A DNA stretch of 64,000 bases from Neorhizobium galegae. Its GTDB lineage: Bacteria > Pseudomonadota > Alphaproteobacteria > Rhizobiales > Rhizobiaceae. Below, piece by piece: positions 54,048 through 62,436 of this stretch; within the stretch, counting starts at the first letter, position 1; every line of letters begins with the position of its first letter. A program made the position numbers and the translations under genes. The notes below the pieces were generated by a model. The model worked only from the letters and a program-made list of their open reading frames with translations, searched no databases and was not told the DNA's origin. The stretch lies in the NCBI RefSeq assembly GCF_017877055.1, contig NZ_JAGIPG010000003.1:372001-436000 (forward strand). The letters are read 5' to 3'.

Positions 54048-54752
54048 TCACCGGTGCGACGATTGAAACAGCCGCTCGCGTGAACCCTTCAAATGGTCCA
54101 GCATCAACTGGCGCGCCGCTTCCTGGTCTCCGCGTGTGATCGCATCGGCGATCGCCTCGTGCTCTCCGAACACTTTCGCCAGCCCGGTCGCCTCTCTTTT
54201 CACGGAGGCGCCGTGGAATTTCATACCCACGGCAATGTGGTCCTTCAGGGCTTCCATCGCAGTGGAGAAGTAGCTGTTCTGCGCCGCCCGCGCGATAGCC
54301 AGATGGAACTGATAGTCGGCGTCTTCGCGATGGGTCTGGCGGTTCGTGGCGTCACGCAGCAATTCCAGGGCCTGTTTTATGGCCGCCAGGCTTTGCTTGT
54401 CGTGACGCACTGCCGCGGCGGCGGCGGCGGCGGGCTCGAGCGTCATGCGAAACTCATAACAGTTGAGGAGATCGGCGACATTCTCCAACTGGCCGAAACC
54501 CAGCGGCTCGCGGAGGCCGAGTGCCCGCACAAAGCTGCCGGCACCGCGTCTCGAATAGATCAGTCCCTGCTCGCGCAACCGTCTCAGCGCTTCGCGAATG
54601 ACCGGCCGCGACACCTCGAATTCGTTGGCTAGCTCATGTTCGGTCGGCAACCGTTCATCCGGTCCGTATGCCCCCGACTTGATCGCGCGTAACATCCGCT
54701 CAAAGACGATATCGGGAAGGCCCCTGCGGGCAGTACCGCTCTCAAGCCCCAT
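54048..54752 (-). CDS. GntR/FadR-family transcriptional regulator (FCD domain)
   Basis: The 234-residue protein has a winged-helix N-terminus (RLPTEHELANEFEVSRPVIR) and an FCD ligand domain with the metal-type residues in DADYQFHLAIARA and GEHEAIADAI. It probably represses the sialidase/tetronate cluster and is relieved by a sugar-acid intermediate. It lies 3 bases after the kinase gene, so the two are one transcript. Candidate operators are the TTGWCAA motifs. Confidence 0.87.
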   Translation of the reverse strand: MGLESGTARRGLPDIVFERMLRAIKSGAYGPDERLPTEHELANEFEVSRPVIREALRRLREQGLIYSRRGAGSFVRALGLREPLGFGQLENVADLLNCYEFRMTLEPAAAAAAAVRHDKQSLAAIKQALELLRDATNRQTHREDADYQFHLAIARAAQNSYFSTAMEALKDHIAVGMKFHGASVKREATGLAKVFGEHEAIADAITRGDQEAARQLMLDHLKGSRERLFQSSHR

Positions 54753-54755
54753 CGT

Positions 54756-55796
54756 TCAACCCTTCTCGCCCATAGCTATTCTTGCGATCTCACATAATGT
54801 GCCTGGCGTCCCGAATCCGCCGGATTTGGCGATGATGCATTGGCCGTCGATATAAGCCAAGCCAAGGCCCGGCAGACATTCCCCGAGAAGCCGGAATCTC
54901 GAGACATTCATTGCCTTCAAGACGGCCTCGGCAGTCGCACCGCCCGACAGAAGCAGAGTGGCGACCGGCGCAGTCATGTCCGGGACTGTGCTGGCCGCCA
55001 GCCTGTTCGATACCAGAAGCGGTGGATCGTCCTTTCCATCCGGCGTGGCTTGAACCAGCGTCACGGAATGCTGCAGTGGTCCGGTCCTCTCCGCGCGCCC
55101 GTTCGGCGCCGCAATATAGTCAAGCACTACCGACTGCCGCAGTTCTTCGACTTGCGCGAGCGTGATTGGGTCTCTCGACCCGATGACAAAAAGGGCGGGG
55201 CCGGGTTCAGGGAGGGCCGGTTCGGCGACCTGGCGACCGGTCATGTGACAGGCCAGCGCCTCGGCGAGGCCCCTGGCGCCGACAAGAAGATCAGCCCCGG
55301 CCTCGCGGCCGGTTGCCAGGGCCGCAGACATGTCCTCCTGTGAAAGGGTGTCGGGAATGATGGCGCGTTCGGCATGAACGCCAAGCGCATTGGTGACGCT
55401 CAGCGGCTTGCTCAGGCCAAAACCTTCGATATGTCCCGCTCGTACGTTTCGTCCAAAATCAGGTATCGCAGGCGCGACGAGAGCAAGGTGAAAAGGCGTC
55501 GCGTCGAGTTCGGCGGCGATATTGCCCTTGAGGCGGGAATCGATCTTCTTGAACAGCACGATGTCCGATGGCAGGGACAACAGGGTCAGGGCAGTCGCCT
55601 CCCGCGCAGCCTCCGCCCCCACTTCACGAGATCCGAGGTTGATCGAAAGAACCGCCGGTTTGGCTTGCAAGGCCGATTCGATAGCCTCCACATTCAACGC
55701 GATTTCAGCATGCAACCCCCTGCCGGCAAACGGGGCCGCACAATCAAGCGCGCCGGTAAGGTCGTCGGCAAGAATAACCAGCATATTGGACCGCAT
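54756..55796 (-). CDS. DUF1537 four-carbon acid sugar kinase
   Basis: The 346-residue protein begins ILADDLTGALDCAAPFAGRG, the DUF1537 N-terminal signature, with KKIDSRLKGNIAAEL following. The C-terminal nucleotide region has LLSGGATAEAVLKAM and GFGTPGTLCEIA. DUF1537 kinases phosphorylate D-threonate, D-erythronate or related acids at C4. It is shorter than most family members (about 400 residues or more). It pairs functionally with PdxA2 across the convergent junction. Confidence 0.85.
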   Translation of the reverse strand: MRSNMLVILADDLTGALDCAAPFAGRGLHAEIALNVEAIESALQAKPAVLSINLGSREVGAEAAREATALTLLSLPSDIVLFKKIDSRLKGNIAAELDATPFHLALVAPAIPDFGRNVRAGHIEGFGLSKPLSVTNALGVHAERAIIPDTLSQEDMSAALATGREAGADLLVGARGLAEALACHMTGRQVAEPALPEPGPALFVIGSRDPITLAQVEELRQSVVLDYIAAPNGRAERTGPLQHSVTLVQATPDGKDDPPLLVSNRLAASTVPDMTAPVATLLLSGGATAEAVLKAMNVSRFRLLGECLPGLGLAYIDGQCIIAKSGGFGTPGTLCEIARIAMGEKG

Positions 55797-55832
55797 AATC
55801 TGTTGTTATCTTTTTGAGCGAAATTTGCTTAT

Positions 55833-55864
55833 ATTGTCAATTGGCTAACTCGCATATTTGACAA
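55833..55864. promoter_or_regulatory. Two TTGWCAA motifs upstream of the kinase-regulator operon
   Basis: ATTGTCAAT (55833-55841) and TTTGACAAG (55857-55865, inverted sense) are centred 24 bp apart, 37-68 bases upstream of the kinase start. They resemble the two copies between the transporter and sialidase operons. One copy may double as a minus-strand -35 box. Confidence 0.45.
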
Positions 55865-55913
55865 GTTTCCCCTCGCTCGCCTACCGCGGATGGGTCGATC
55901 GCGATAGGTTGTG

Positions 55914-56012
55914 ATGGACCAGATCAATGGCTTTGCCGGGGAGGTGACGCGTGTGGCGCGCGAAGTAGCCACCGAAGGCAAGCCCGGCGGCAAGGTTCAG
56001 AGAGCCGGCTGA
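55914..56012 (+). pseudogene. Remnant of a multi-HAMP sensor kinase
   Basis: A 32-codon frame encodes FAGEVTRVAREVATEGKPGG, which closely resembles the repeated HAMP-linker motif of large hybrid histidine kinases (typical form VTRVAREVGTEGKLGGQA). It is cut off by TAG upstream (55905-55907) and by TGA at 56010-56012. No other part of such a kinase is visible nearby. This looks like a decayed fragment rather than a gene. Confidence 0.5.
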
Positions 56013-56078
56013 GCGGGGACGACCGCCTGAGCGACCCTTTCGGGCTCCGCGATTTCTCGCAACGGCATACTGCCTTGT

Positions 56079-57149
56079 TCAGACCGGCAGCCAGCCCGCG
56101 GCAAAGGGATGATCTGGGGAAAGCGGCATGCGTACGACCTGGCTTTCCCTTGCGGAGGCATAGATCGCCGTAACAAGCTCGATCGAATGATAGCTTTCCT
56201 GAAGCGATGGCAGGTAGAGGTCAGGTGCGCCGGTGAGGCGCGCGTGAACATCCGCGAATAACCCCGAAAATCGTGGAAGCACGTCGGGTACTTCTCGAAT
56301 TGCCGCATCGATCTCGGGCTGCCGCGCGGAGTCGGTGGCTTCGAATTTCCACGGACCTGCGCCTATCTGATAGGGCTCTGCGCCAGATGTGACCGTGACA
56401 TGCTCGAAACACATCCTCAGCCGCGAGCTGTTTCCGGCTGCACCCAAGGTGACCGAAGACGTGATCAGCGCACCGGTTGCTGTGCGCATCGAAAGCACGG
56501 CGCAATCCTCGGTCTCGATGGGATTGACGCGGGTATCGAGAAAGGCGGCAACCTCCACCACATCTCCCACAAGGTGAGTCATCAGATTGTGGATATGACA
56601 GGCATGGCTGACGAGCACGCCGCCGAGTTCGCCTTTCCAGGTGCCCCGCCAGCGCTCTGCGTAATAGTCAGATCCGCGTTGCCAGTGTGTCTCCAGCGCC
56701 ACCACGTAAGGCCGGCCCAAGAGACCACGCACCTTCAATTCATGCGCAGCTCGGTAGCCGGCGCCGTAGCGATACTGGAATACCGGAAAGACCTGCCGCC
56801 CCGTTCGTTCGCAAAGTTCGGCGATCCGGCCCACGTCGATTATTGAACCGGCAAGAGGCTTCTCACAGACGACGTGTTTTCCTGCTTCGAGAGCGGCAAG
56901 CGTCATCGGTGCATGCAGTCGCGGCGGCAGGCAAATGTCGACCAGATCCACTTGGGGGTCGGCGAAGACCTCGTTGATGTCGGGAACGGCGCGGCTGCCT
57001 GGAGCCTGTTGCGCCGCGTCCTCAGCGCGAGGTAGATTGAGATCGCAGACATAACGGACATCGAAAAGATCGGCCAGTTGCGCATAAGCGGCGATATGAG
57101 CCTTGCCTATACCCGCGCCGATGACGGCGACACGGATGCGCTCCGTCAT
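56079..57149 (-). CDS. Gfo/Idh/MocA-family oxidoreductase, third in operon
   Basis: The 356-residue protein has an N-terminal Rossmann fold (VAVIGAGIGKAHIAAYAQ) and the EKP motif (CEKPLAGSI) with its catalytic Lys. The C-terminal domain includes GVLVSHACHIHNLMTHLVGD, where His residues probably act in catalysis. The ATG at 57149 is chosen because the upstream frame lacks family character. It overlaps the preceding gene by four bases. Substrate unknown, probably a sugar or sugar acid. Confidence 0.87.
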   Translation of the reverse strand: MTERIRVAVIGAGIGKAHIAAYAQLADLFDVRYVCDLNLPRAEDAAQQAPGSRAVPDINEVFADPQVDLVDICLPPRLHAPMTLAALEAGKHVVCEKPLAGSIIDVGRIAELCERTGRQVFPVFQYRYGAGYRAAHELKVRGLLGRPYVVALETHWQRGSDYYAERWRGTWKGELGGVLVSHACHIHNLMTHLVGDVVEVAAFLDTRVNPIETEDCAVLSMRTATGALITSSVTLGAAGNSSRLRMCFEHVTVTSGAEPYQIGAGPWKFEATDSARQPEIDAAIREVPDVLPRFSGLFADVHARLTGAPDLYLPSLQESYHSIELVTAIYASARESQVVRMPLSPDHPFAAGWLPV

Positions 57150-58168
57150 CGGTCTGCTTTCTCTTGCGCGATGAGTTGCGCCTGCAGCCCCAACCGCGTG
57201 GCAAGGAACGCATGGGACTGGGTCATGGCCGTTTCGGTTCGCCTTTCCAGATCGGCAGCCAGGCGGGCAAAGAACGGTTTTCCGGCACCTCTCGCCTCGA
57301 ACCGCTGCACGCCGGACTTGTCGACCAGAAAGACGTGATCCTGGCCGTCGTGACCGGCGATATCGATGTATTTGCGCAGCTCGATATAACCTTCCGTTCC
57401 CAGAACGGTGATCCTGCCATCGCCCCAGACGGGAAGACCGTCCGGCGTCAGCCAATCCACTCGGGCATAACCGCGCCCGCCATTGCCTTCCAGCAGCACC
57501 TCGCCGAAATCCTGAAATGCAGGCCGATCCGGATTTGCGACATTGGTCACATGGGCGGAAACAACGCGGGCCTCAGTCGATCCGGTATAATGGAGAAACT
57601 GGTCGAACTGGTGGGCGCAGATGTCGGCAAGAATCCCGCCGCAGCGGGTCCGGTCCCAAAACCATGCCGGCCTGAGATGGGCATTCAGGCGATGCGGCCC
57701 AAGGCCAACCGTTTGAACCACCTTGCCGATCCGACCCTCAGTAATCAGCTGATCCGCCAGAGTGGCGCTCTCGACTGAGACGCGTTCCGAAAAGGACACG
57801 ACCCAACGTCGCCCGGTCTCCTCGACGGTGCGTTGGATGCCTGCCAGCTGTTCCAGGCTGGTGCAGCCGGGTTTGTCGACCAGAACGTCCTTGCCGTGCG
57901 ACATCGCTACCACCGCGACGTGAGCGCGCTCGCTGTTGATCCCGGACAAAAGGACAAGGGAAATGCTTTCGTCGTCGAGGATGGCCTGCATCGAGCGGGC
58001 GGGCAGATCCGGATAGGTTTCCTGGAACGTCTTGCGGACTGCCTCCGGGGTCTCCTCGCCGGTTGTCCATGCAACGAGCGTGGCGCCGGCATCCAGCATG
58101 CCGTTGATCATCCCGTAGATATGTCCGTGGTCTATGCCGATGACGCCGATGCGAAGGTTGAAAGCCAT
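57146..58168 (-). CDS. Gfo/Idh/MocA-family oxidoreductase, second in operon
   Basis: The 340-residue protein has an atypical Rossmann start (IGVIGIDHGHIYGMINGML) and DKP (LVDKPGCTS) in place of EKP, with Lys kept. ILADICAHQFDQFLHYTG supplies the C-terminal His region. It is distinct from both neighbouring paralogues, so the three probably act on different intermediates or form a redox relay. Confidence 0.84.
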   Translation of the reverse strand: MAFNLRIGVIGIDHGHIYGMINGMLDAGATLVAWTTGEETPEAVRKTFQETYPDLPARSMQAILDDESISLVLLSGINSERAHVAVVAMSHGKDVLVDKPGCTSLEQLAGIQRTVEETGRRWVVSFSERVSVESATLADQLITEGRIGKVVQTVGLGPHRLNAHLRPAWFWDRTRCGGILADICAHQFDQFLHYTGSTEARVVSAHVTNVANPDRPAFQDFGEVLLEGNGGRGYARVDWLTPDGLPVWGDGRITVLGTEGYIELRKYIDIAGHDGQDHVFLVDKSGVQRFEARGAGKPFFARLAADLERRTETAMTQSHAFLATRLGLQAQLIAQEKADR

Positions 58169-58173
58169 GGGAA

Positions 58174-59469
58174 CTACCTGTTCAGGTGGATGCCGCGAGC
58201 GCGAAGCATCGATTGTATGTTGACCAACGAGCCCGTTTCGATGGAAGCGTTGGCGGCAATGCCGGTCAGGATGGACCAGGCGCCGGCGACATGATCGGAG
58301 GCACGGCCGTAGGGGTCGGGCTGCATGCTTTCCGGATCGAAGATATAACCCAGCATGACCGGATCCGCGCCGCCGTGATCCCCTGTTGCCTTCGGAACGG
58401 CAAGCTGGCGTGGAGGCTCGCCGGCCAGGTGAAGTTCCGTGGTGATCGCATCTTCATCCGCATGGGCGCGTTTACCGCCGAACACCCCATGGACCTCGAC
58501 ATGGCGATGGGTGATGTCGCCCTTGGTACCCTGAAACTTGATTTCCAGCCCCTCCCAGGGGGAATAGGCAGTCAGGGTGTAATTGGCGGTGACGCCCGAG
58601 GCGTAGCGGATATGCGCCTGCATCGTATCTTCGATGCCGATCTCTTCGTCGAATACGCAAAGGTCTCGGAAATAGCCGTCTTCGTGCTCTGCCTCCACAT
58701 AGAGTTTGCGCAGGTTTTCGTCGGCTGCAAGGTCGAGCCGGAAATCGCACTTGTGGGCCACGGGACAGTCGCTGCAGCGCGGCCCACGACCCGCGAGACC
58801 AAGGTCCACCGCCGTTTCCGGTCGATAAAAGACGCGACGGCCAGAGGCCAGGACTTCCGCCGGCGCGGTCCCCAGCCACCAGTTGAGAAGATCGAAATGG
58901 TGGGTCGATTTGTGGACCAGGAGCCCGCCCGAATTCTCCTTCTGGCGGTGCCAGCGGCGGAAATAATCGGCACCGTGAACCCGGTCAAGGTGCCAGCGGA
59001 AATCGACCGCCGTTACCGTGCCGATCGCTCCCGATGAAATCAGTTCCTTGATTTGGGTGCGTGCCGGCGAATAGCGGTAGTTGAAGGTCACGGTGACCTT
59101 TCGGCCAGTGCGCGCCTGGGCATCGACGATCTGTTTGAGACGGCTGAGATCGATTGTCAGCGGCTTTTCGCAGATGACGTCGCAGCCGGCCTCAAAGGCA
59201 CGAACGATGTAATCGGCATGCAGGAAATCAGGCGTTGCGACGACGACCGTATCCGGCTTCTGTTCCGCAATCAGGCGGTCGAAATCGGCGGCGAGGTAGG
59301 TGGCGACACCGTTCGTTCCGGGCTTTGAGGCCGCTTGGGCCGCTTCGCCGAGACGATGCGCGTTGCTATCGCAGAGTGCAACAATCTCATGTCTGTCGGC
59401 ATAATCTTCAACAACGGAATTGCGGAACATCTGATGCCGTGAACCGCATCCAACAATGGCGATCTTCAC
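58174..59469 (-). CDS. Gfo/Idh/MocA-family oxidoreductase with Cys cluster, first in operon
   Basis: The 431-residue protein has Rossmann IAIVGCGSRHQMF, the EKP motif (CEKPLTIDL, K102) and HHFDLLNWWLG near residue 190. Unusually, it contains C232, C235, C241 (CSDCPVAHKC) and C271 (RDLCVF), a four-Cys set that could bind zinc or an iron-sulfur cluster. It is longer than the other two paralogues. The stop lies 5 bases before the next gene. Confidence 0.85.
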   Translation of the reverse strand: MKIAIVGCGSRHQMFRNSVVEDYADRHEIVALCDSNAHRLGEAAQAASKPGTNGVATYLAADFDRLIAEQKPDTVVVATPDFLHADYIVRAFEAGCDVICEKPLTIDLSRLKQIVDAQARTGRKVTVTFNYRYSPARTQIKELISSGAIGTVTAVDFRWHLDRVHGADYFRRWHRQKENSGGLLVHKSTHHFDLLNWWLGTAPAEVLASGRRVFYRPETAVDLGLAGRGPRCSDCPVAHKCDFRLDLAADENLRKLYVEAEHEDGYFRDLCVFDEEIGIEDTMQAHIRYASGVTANYTLTAYSPWEGLEIKFQGTKGDITHRHVEVHGVFGGKRAHADEDAITTELHLAGEPPRQLAVPKATGDHGGADPVMLGYIFDPESMQPDPYGRASDHVAGAWSILTGIAANASIETGSLVNIQSMLRARGIHLNR

Positions 59470-60560
59470 TGTGCTTGGCTTTCTTTCTGGATGGGTTCGA
59501 TGCGTTGACCTGCGCTATCGAAATAGTGGAGGTCGGAGAGGTCGAATCCGATGGTGACCGGGTCACCCATTCGGTAGGGCGTCCGCCCATTGTCGGTAGC
59601 CAGCAGCACCTGGCCCGAAGACAGGGCGATGTGCAGCAAGGTTTCGCTGCCTAGATATTCCACCAGCCGGATCGTGCCTTGGGCCGTGACATCGCCATTG
59701 CCGACCCGCAGCGACGAAGGCCGCACGCATAAGGTCAGCGCCTGGTCGTCGGCTGGGAGCTCAGGAATCGCGAAATCAGGCATGCCTGGGACCGACACCA
59801 CCGTCTTGCCGGAGCCGCGCGTTGTTCTTGTCTGCAGCATGTTGATCTTCGGCGAGCCGATGAAGCCCGCGACAAAGAGGTTTTGCGGCCGGGTATAGAG
59901 TTCCTGGGGCGTGCCGAGCTGCTCGATCTTGCCGCCGCGCAGGACCACGATCCGGCTTGCCATGGTCATCGCCTCCACCTGGTCGTGGGTCACATATATC
60001 ATGGTGGTGCCGAGGCGGGCGTAGAGCGAAGCCAGTTCCGCCCGCATCTGGACGCGCAGTTCCGCATCCAGATTGGAAAGCGGCTCGTCGAACAGGAAAA
60101 GCTGCGGCTCGCGCACGATCGACCTGCCGATGGCGACGCGCTGCTTCTGGCCGCCCGAAAGCTGGCGCGGCTTGCGGTCCATAAGCGGCTCGATCTGCAG
60201 GATGCGCGCCGCCTCTGCCACCCGCCGCTCCACCTCGGTGCGCGAGACCTTGAAGTTCTGAAGGCCGAAAGCCAGGTTCTTTCGCACGCTCATATGAGGA
60301 TAGAGGGCATAGCTTTGAAAGACCATGGAGAGCTCGCGCTTGGAGGCGGGCAAGTCGTTGACGACCTTTCCGCCGATCGAGATCGTTCCCTCGCTGATGT
60401 CTTCGAGGCCCGCGATCATCCGCAGGAGCGTGGACTTTCCGCAGCCCGATGGGCCGACGAGAACCAGGAACTCGCCGTCGCGAATGTCCAGGTTCAGCCC
60501 CTGGATGATGGACAGCGCTCCATAGCGCTTGCCGACGTTTCGAAGCGTCAATCCTGCCAT
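59466..60560 (-). CDS. Sugar ABC transporter ATPase (MalK/UgpC family)
   Basis: The 364-residue protein has Walker A GPSGCGKST, signature LSGGQKQRVAIGRSI, Walker B LFLFDEPLSNLD and the H-loop YVTHDQ. A C-terminal OB-type regulatory domain follows from about residue 235. It energises the permeases encoded upstream in the operon. Its stop overlaps the first oxidoreductase start by four bases. Confidence 0.94.
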   Translation of the reverse strand: MAGLTLRNVGKRYGALSIIQGLNLDIRDGEFLVLVGPSGCGKSTLLRMIAGLEDISEGTISIGGKVVNDLPASKRELSMVFQSYALYPHMSVRKNLAFGLQNFKVSRTEVERRVAEAARILQIEPLMDRKPRQLSGGQKQRVAIGRSIVREPQLFLFDEPLSNLDAELRVQMRAELASLYARLGTTMIYVTHDQVEAMTMASRIVVLRGGKIEQLGTPQELYTRPQNLFVAGFIGSPKINMLQTRTTRGSGKTVVSVPGMPDFAIPELPADDQALTLCVRPSSLRVGNGDVTAQGTIRLVEYLGSETLLHIALSSGQVLLATDNGRTPYRMGDPVTIGFDLSDLHYFDSAGQRIEPIQKESQAQ

Positions 60561-60572
60561 GCGTCTTGTTCC

Positions 60573-61490
60573 CTATTTCATTCCGGAGGTGGCGATGCCG
60601 CGCACGATGAGTTTCTGGAACAGGACGAAGAAGATGACGACCGGGACCAGTGAAAGGACCGACATCGCGAACATCTGGCCATAGGCGGACTGTCCTTCCT
60701 GATCGAGGAAGAGGCGAAGCGCCAGCGGCACGGTGTAGCTCTTGATGTCGTTGAGGTAGATGAGCGGGGCGAGGAAATCCTCCCAAACCCAGATCAGCGA
60801 GAAGATCGCCGCCGTGCCCATGGCCGGCAGTGAAAGCGGCAATATGATCGCCCAGTAGATCTTGAACGGCGAACAGCCGTCGATCATGGCCGCTTCATCC
60901 AGTTCGCGCGGGAGTTGGCGAAAGAACTGCACCATCAGGAAGATGAAGAAGGCATCGGAGGCGAGGAAGCGCGGCACGACCAGGGGCAGATAGGTATCGA
61001 CCCAGCCGAGGTTCAGGAACTGAACATATTGAGGGATGAGAACCACGTGATAGGGGATCATCAGGGTCATCATCATCAGTGCGAAGAAGAAGCTGCGCCC
61101 GGTGAAGTTCAGCCGCGCGAAAGCATAGGCCGCGAACGAGCATGAGACCAGATTGCCGATCACCGACAGGCCGGTGACGATCGCCGAATTCACATAGAAG
61201 ACGGTGAAGGAGATTGGCAGGGCGTACCAGCCCTTGGTGTAATTATCGAGCCGAAACTCGGAGGGCCAGAGCGTCAGGCTGCCGAAGATCTCGTTCTCCG
61301 GCTTGAAGGAGGAAGCGAGCAGCCAGAACAGCGGATAGAGCATGACGCATGACACGAGGATCAGGAAGATATGCTTCAGGATTCGGGCGTTGCGCTCGCG
61401 TTTGTCACGCTTCAGCCGCAGCTCGTGGGCTACGCGCGCGGCCTCGTCCATCTGGATGGCGAGTTCCAGATCAGTCGCGCTCGTTTTCAT
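60573..61490 (-). CDS. Sugar ABC transporter permease (MalG type)
   Basis: The 305-residue membrane protein has a cytoplasmic N-terminus of about 38 residues and six hydrophobic segments. LDEAAMIDGCSPFKIYWAII is the EAA loop of carbohydrate permeases. It overlaps the MalF-type gene by 20 bases. Confidence 0.92.
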   Translation of the reverse strand: MKTSATDLELAIQMDEAARVAHELRLKRDKRERNARILKHIFLILVSCVMLYPLFWLLASSFKPENEIFGSLTLWPSEFRLDNYTKGWYALPISFTVFYVNSAIVTGLSVIGNLVSCSFAAYAFARLNFTGRSFFFALMMMTLMIPYHVVLIPQYVQFLNLGWVDTYLPLVVPRFLASDAFFIFLMVQFFRQLPRELDEAAMIDGCSPFKIYWAIILPLSLPAMGTAAIFSLIWVWEDFLAPLIYLNDIKSYTVPLALRLFLDQEGQSAYGQMFAMSVLSLVPVVIFFVLFQKLIVRGIATSGMK

Positions 61491-62364
61491 AGTGCACCCA
61501 ATATTTGGAAGTGAAGAAAGCGATCGCCGTGAAGGCCGCTATGATGACTAGCAGGAACCAGGCAAGCGCCGAGGCATAACCCATGCGGAAGAACTTGAAT
61601 GCCTCGTTGAACAGGTAGACCGTATAAAACAGAAGACTGTCCGCAGGAGCGCCGGTGCCGTTGGAGATGATGAAGGCGCTGGAAAAGGTCTTGAAGGAAT
61701 CGATGGTCTGCAACACCAGATTGAAGAAGATGACCGGTGCAAGAAGCGGCAAGGTGATGCGGGTGAATTGCCGCCAACCGGGCGTCCCGTCGATTTCCGC
61801 CGCCTCGTAAAGATCGCGCGGTATGCCGCGCAGGCCCGCCAGAAAGATCAGCATCGGCGAGCCGAACTGCCACATGGCCAGCACGACGAGCGTATAAAGC
61901 GAGGTGTCGGGATCGGTGATCCACGAGGCTCCCTGAATTCCCACCATCGCCAGAACCTGATTGACGACACCGTCGGCCGCGAAAAGCTGGCGCCATAGGA
62001 TGGCGATGGCAATGGATGCGCCGAGCAGCGACGGCAGATAGAAGATGGCTCGGTAAAGGCCGATCGTCCGCAGGCCCTTGTCGAGCAGCATCGCGACGCC
62101 GAGGGCCATGATCAGGCGTGCGGGCACAGCCAGGGCAACATAGGTAAACGTCACTTCCAGCGCTTTCCAGAAGCGCCGGTCCCGTGTGAACATGTATTCG
62201 TAATTACCCCAGCCGATCCATCGGGGCGCGCTCACCATGTCATAGCGGGTGAAGGAAAGATAAAGCGACGCAAGAATCGGCCCCAGGGCGAGCAGGAAAA
62301 ATCCGATCAGCCACGGAAGAAGAAATACATAGGCCGGTGCATTGCGGGCAAAAAAACGCTTCAT
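61471..62364 (-). CDS. Sugar ABC transporter permease (MalF type)
   Basis: The 297-residue membrane protein has YVFLLPWLIGFFLLALGPIL at the start and the EAA loop LYEAAEIDGTPGWRQFTRIT. Together with the MalG-type protein it forms the heterodimeric channel. Confidence 0.92.
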   Translation of the reverse strand: MKRFFARNAPAYVFLLPWLIGFFLLALGPILASLYLSFTRYDMVSAPRWIGWGNYEYMFTRDRRFWKALEVTFTYVALAVPARLIMALGVAMLLDKGLRTIGLYRAIFYLPSLLGASIAIAILWRQLFAADGVVNQVLAMVGIQGASWITDPDTSLYTLVVLAMWQFGSPMLIFLAGLRGIPRDLYEAAEIDGTPGWRQFTRITLPLLAPVIFFNLVLQTIDSFKTFSSAFIISNGTGAPADSLLFYTVYLFNEAFKFFRMGYASALAWFLLVIIAAFTAIAFFTSKYWVHYENERD

Positions 62365-62436
62365 CGAAACGACCTTGTTGTCGGAAGAGAGGCCCCGGCG
62401 GCAGGTATCGCCGGGGCCTTGATATTCCCGCGCCGA

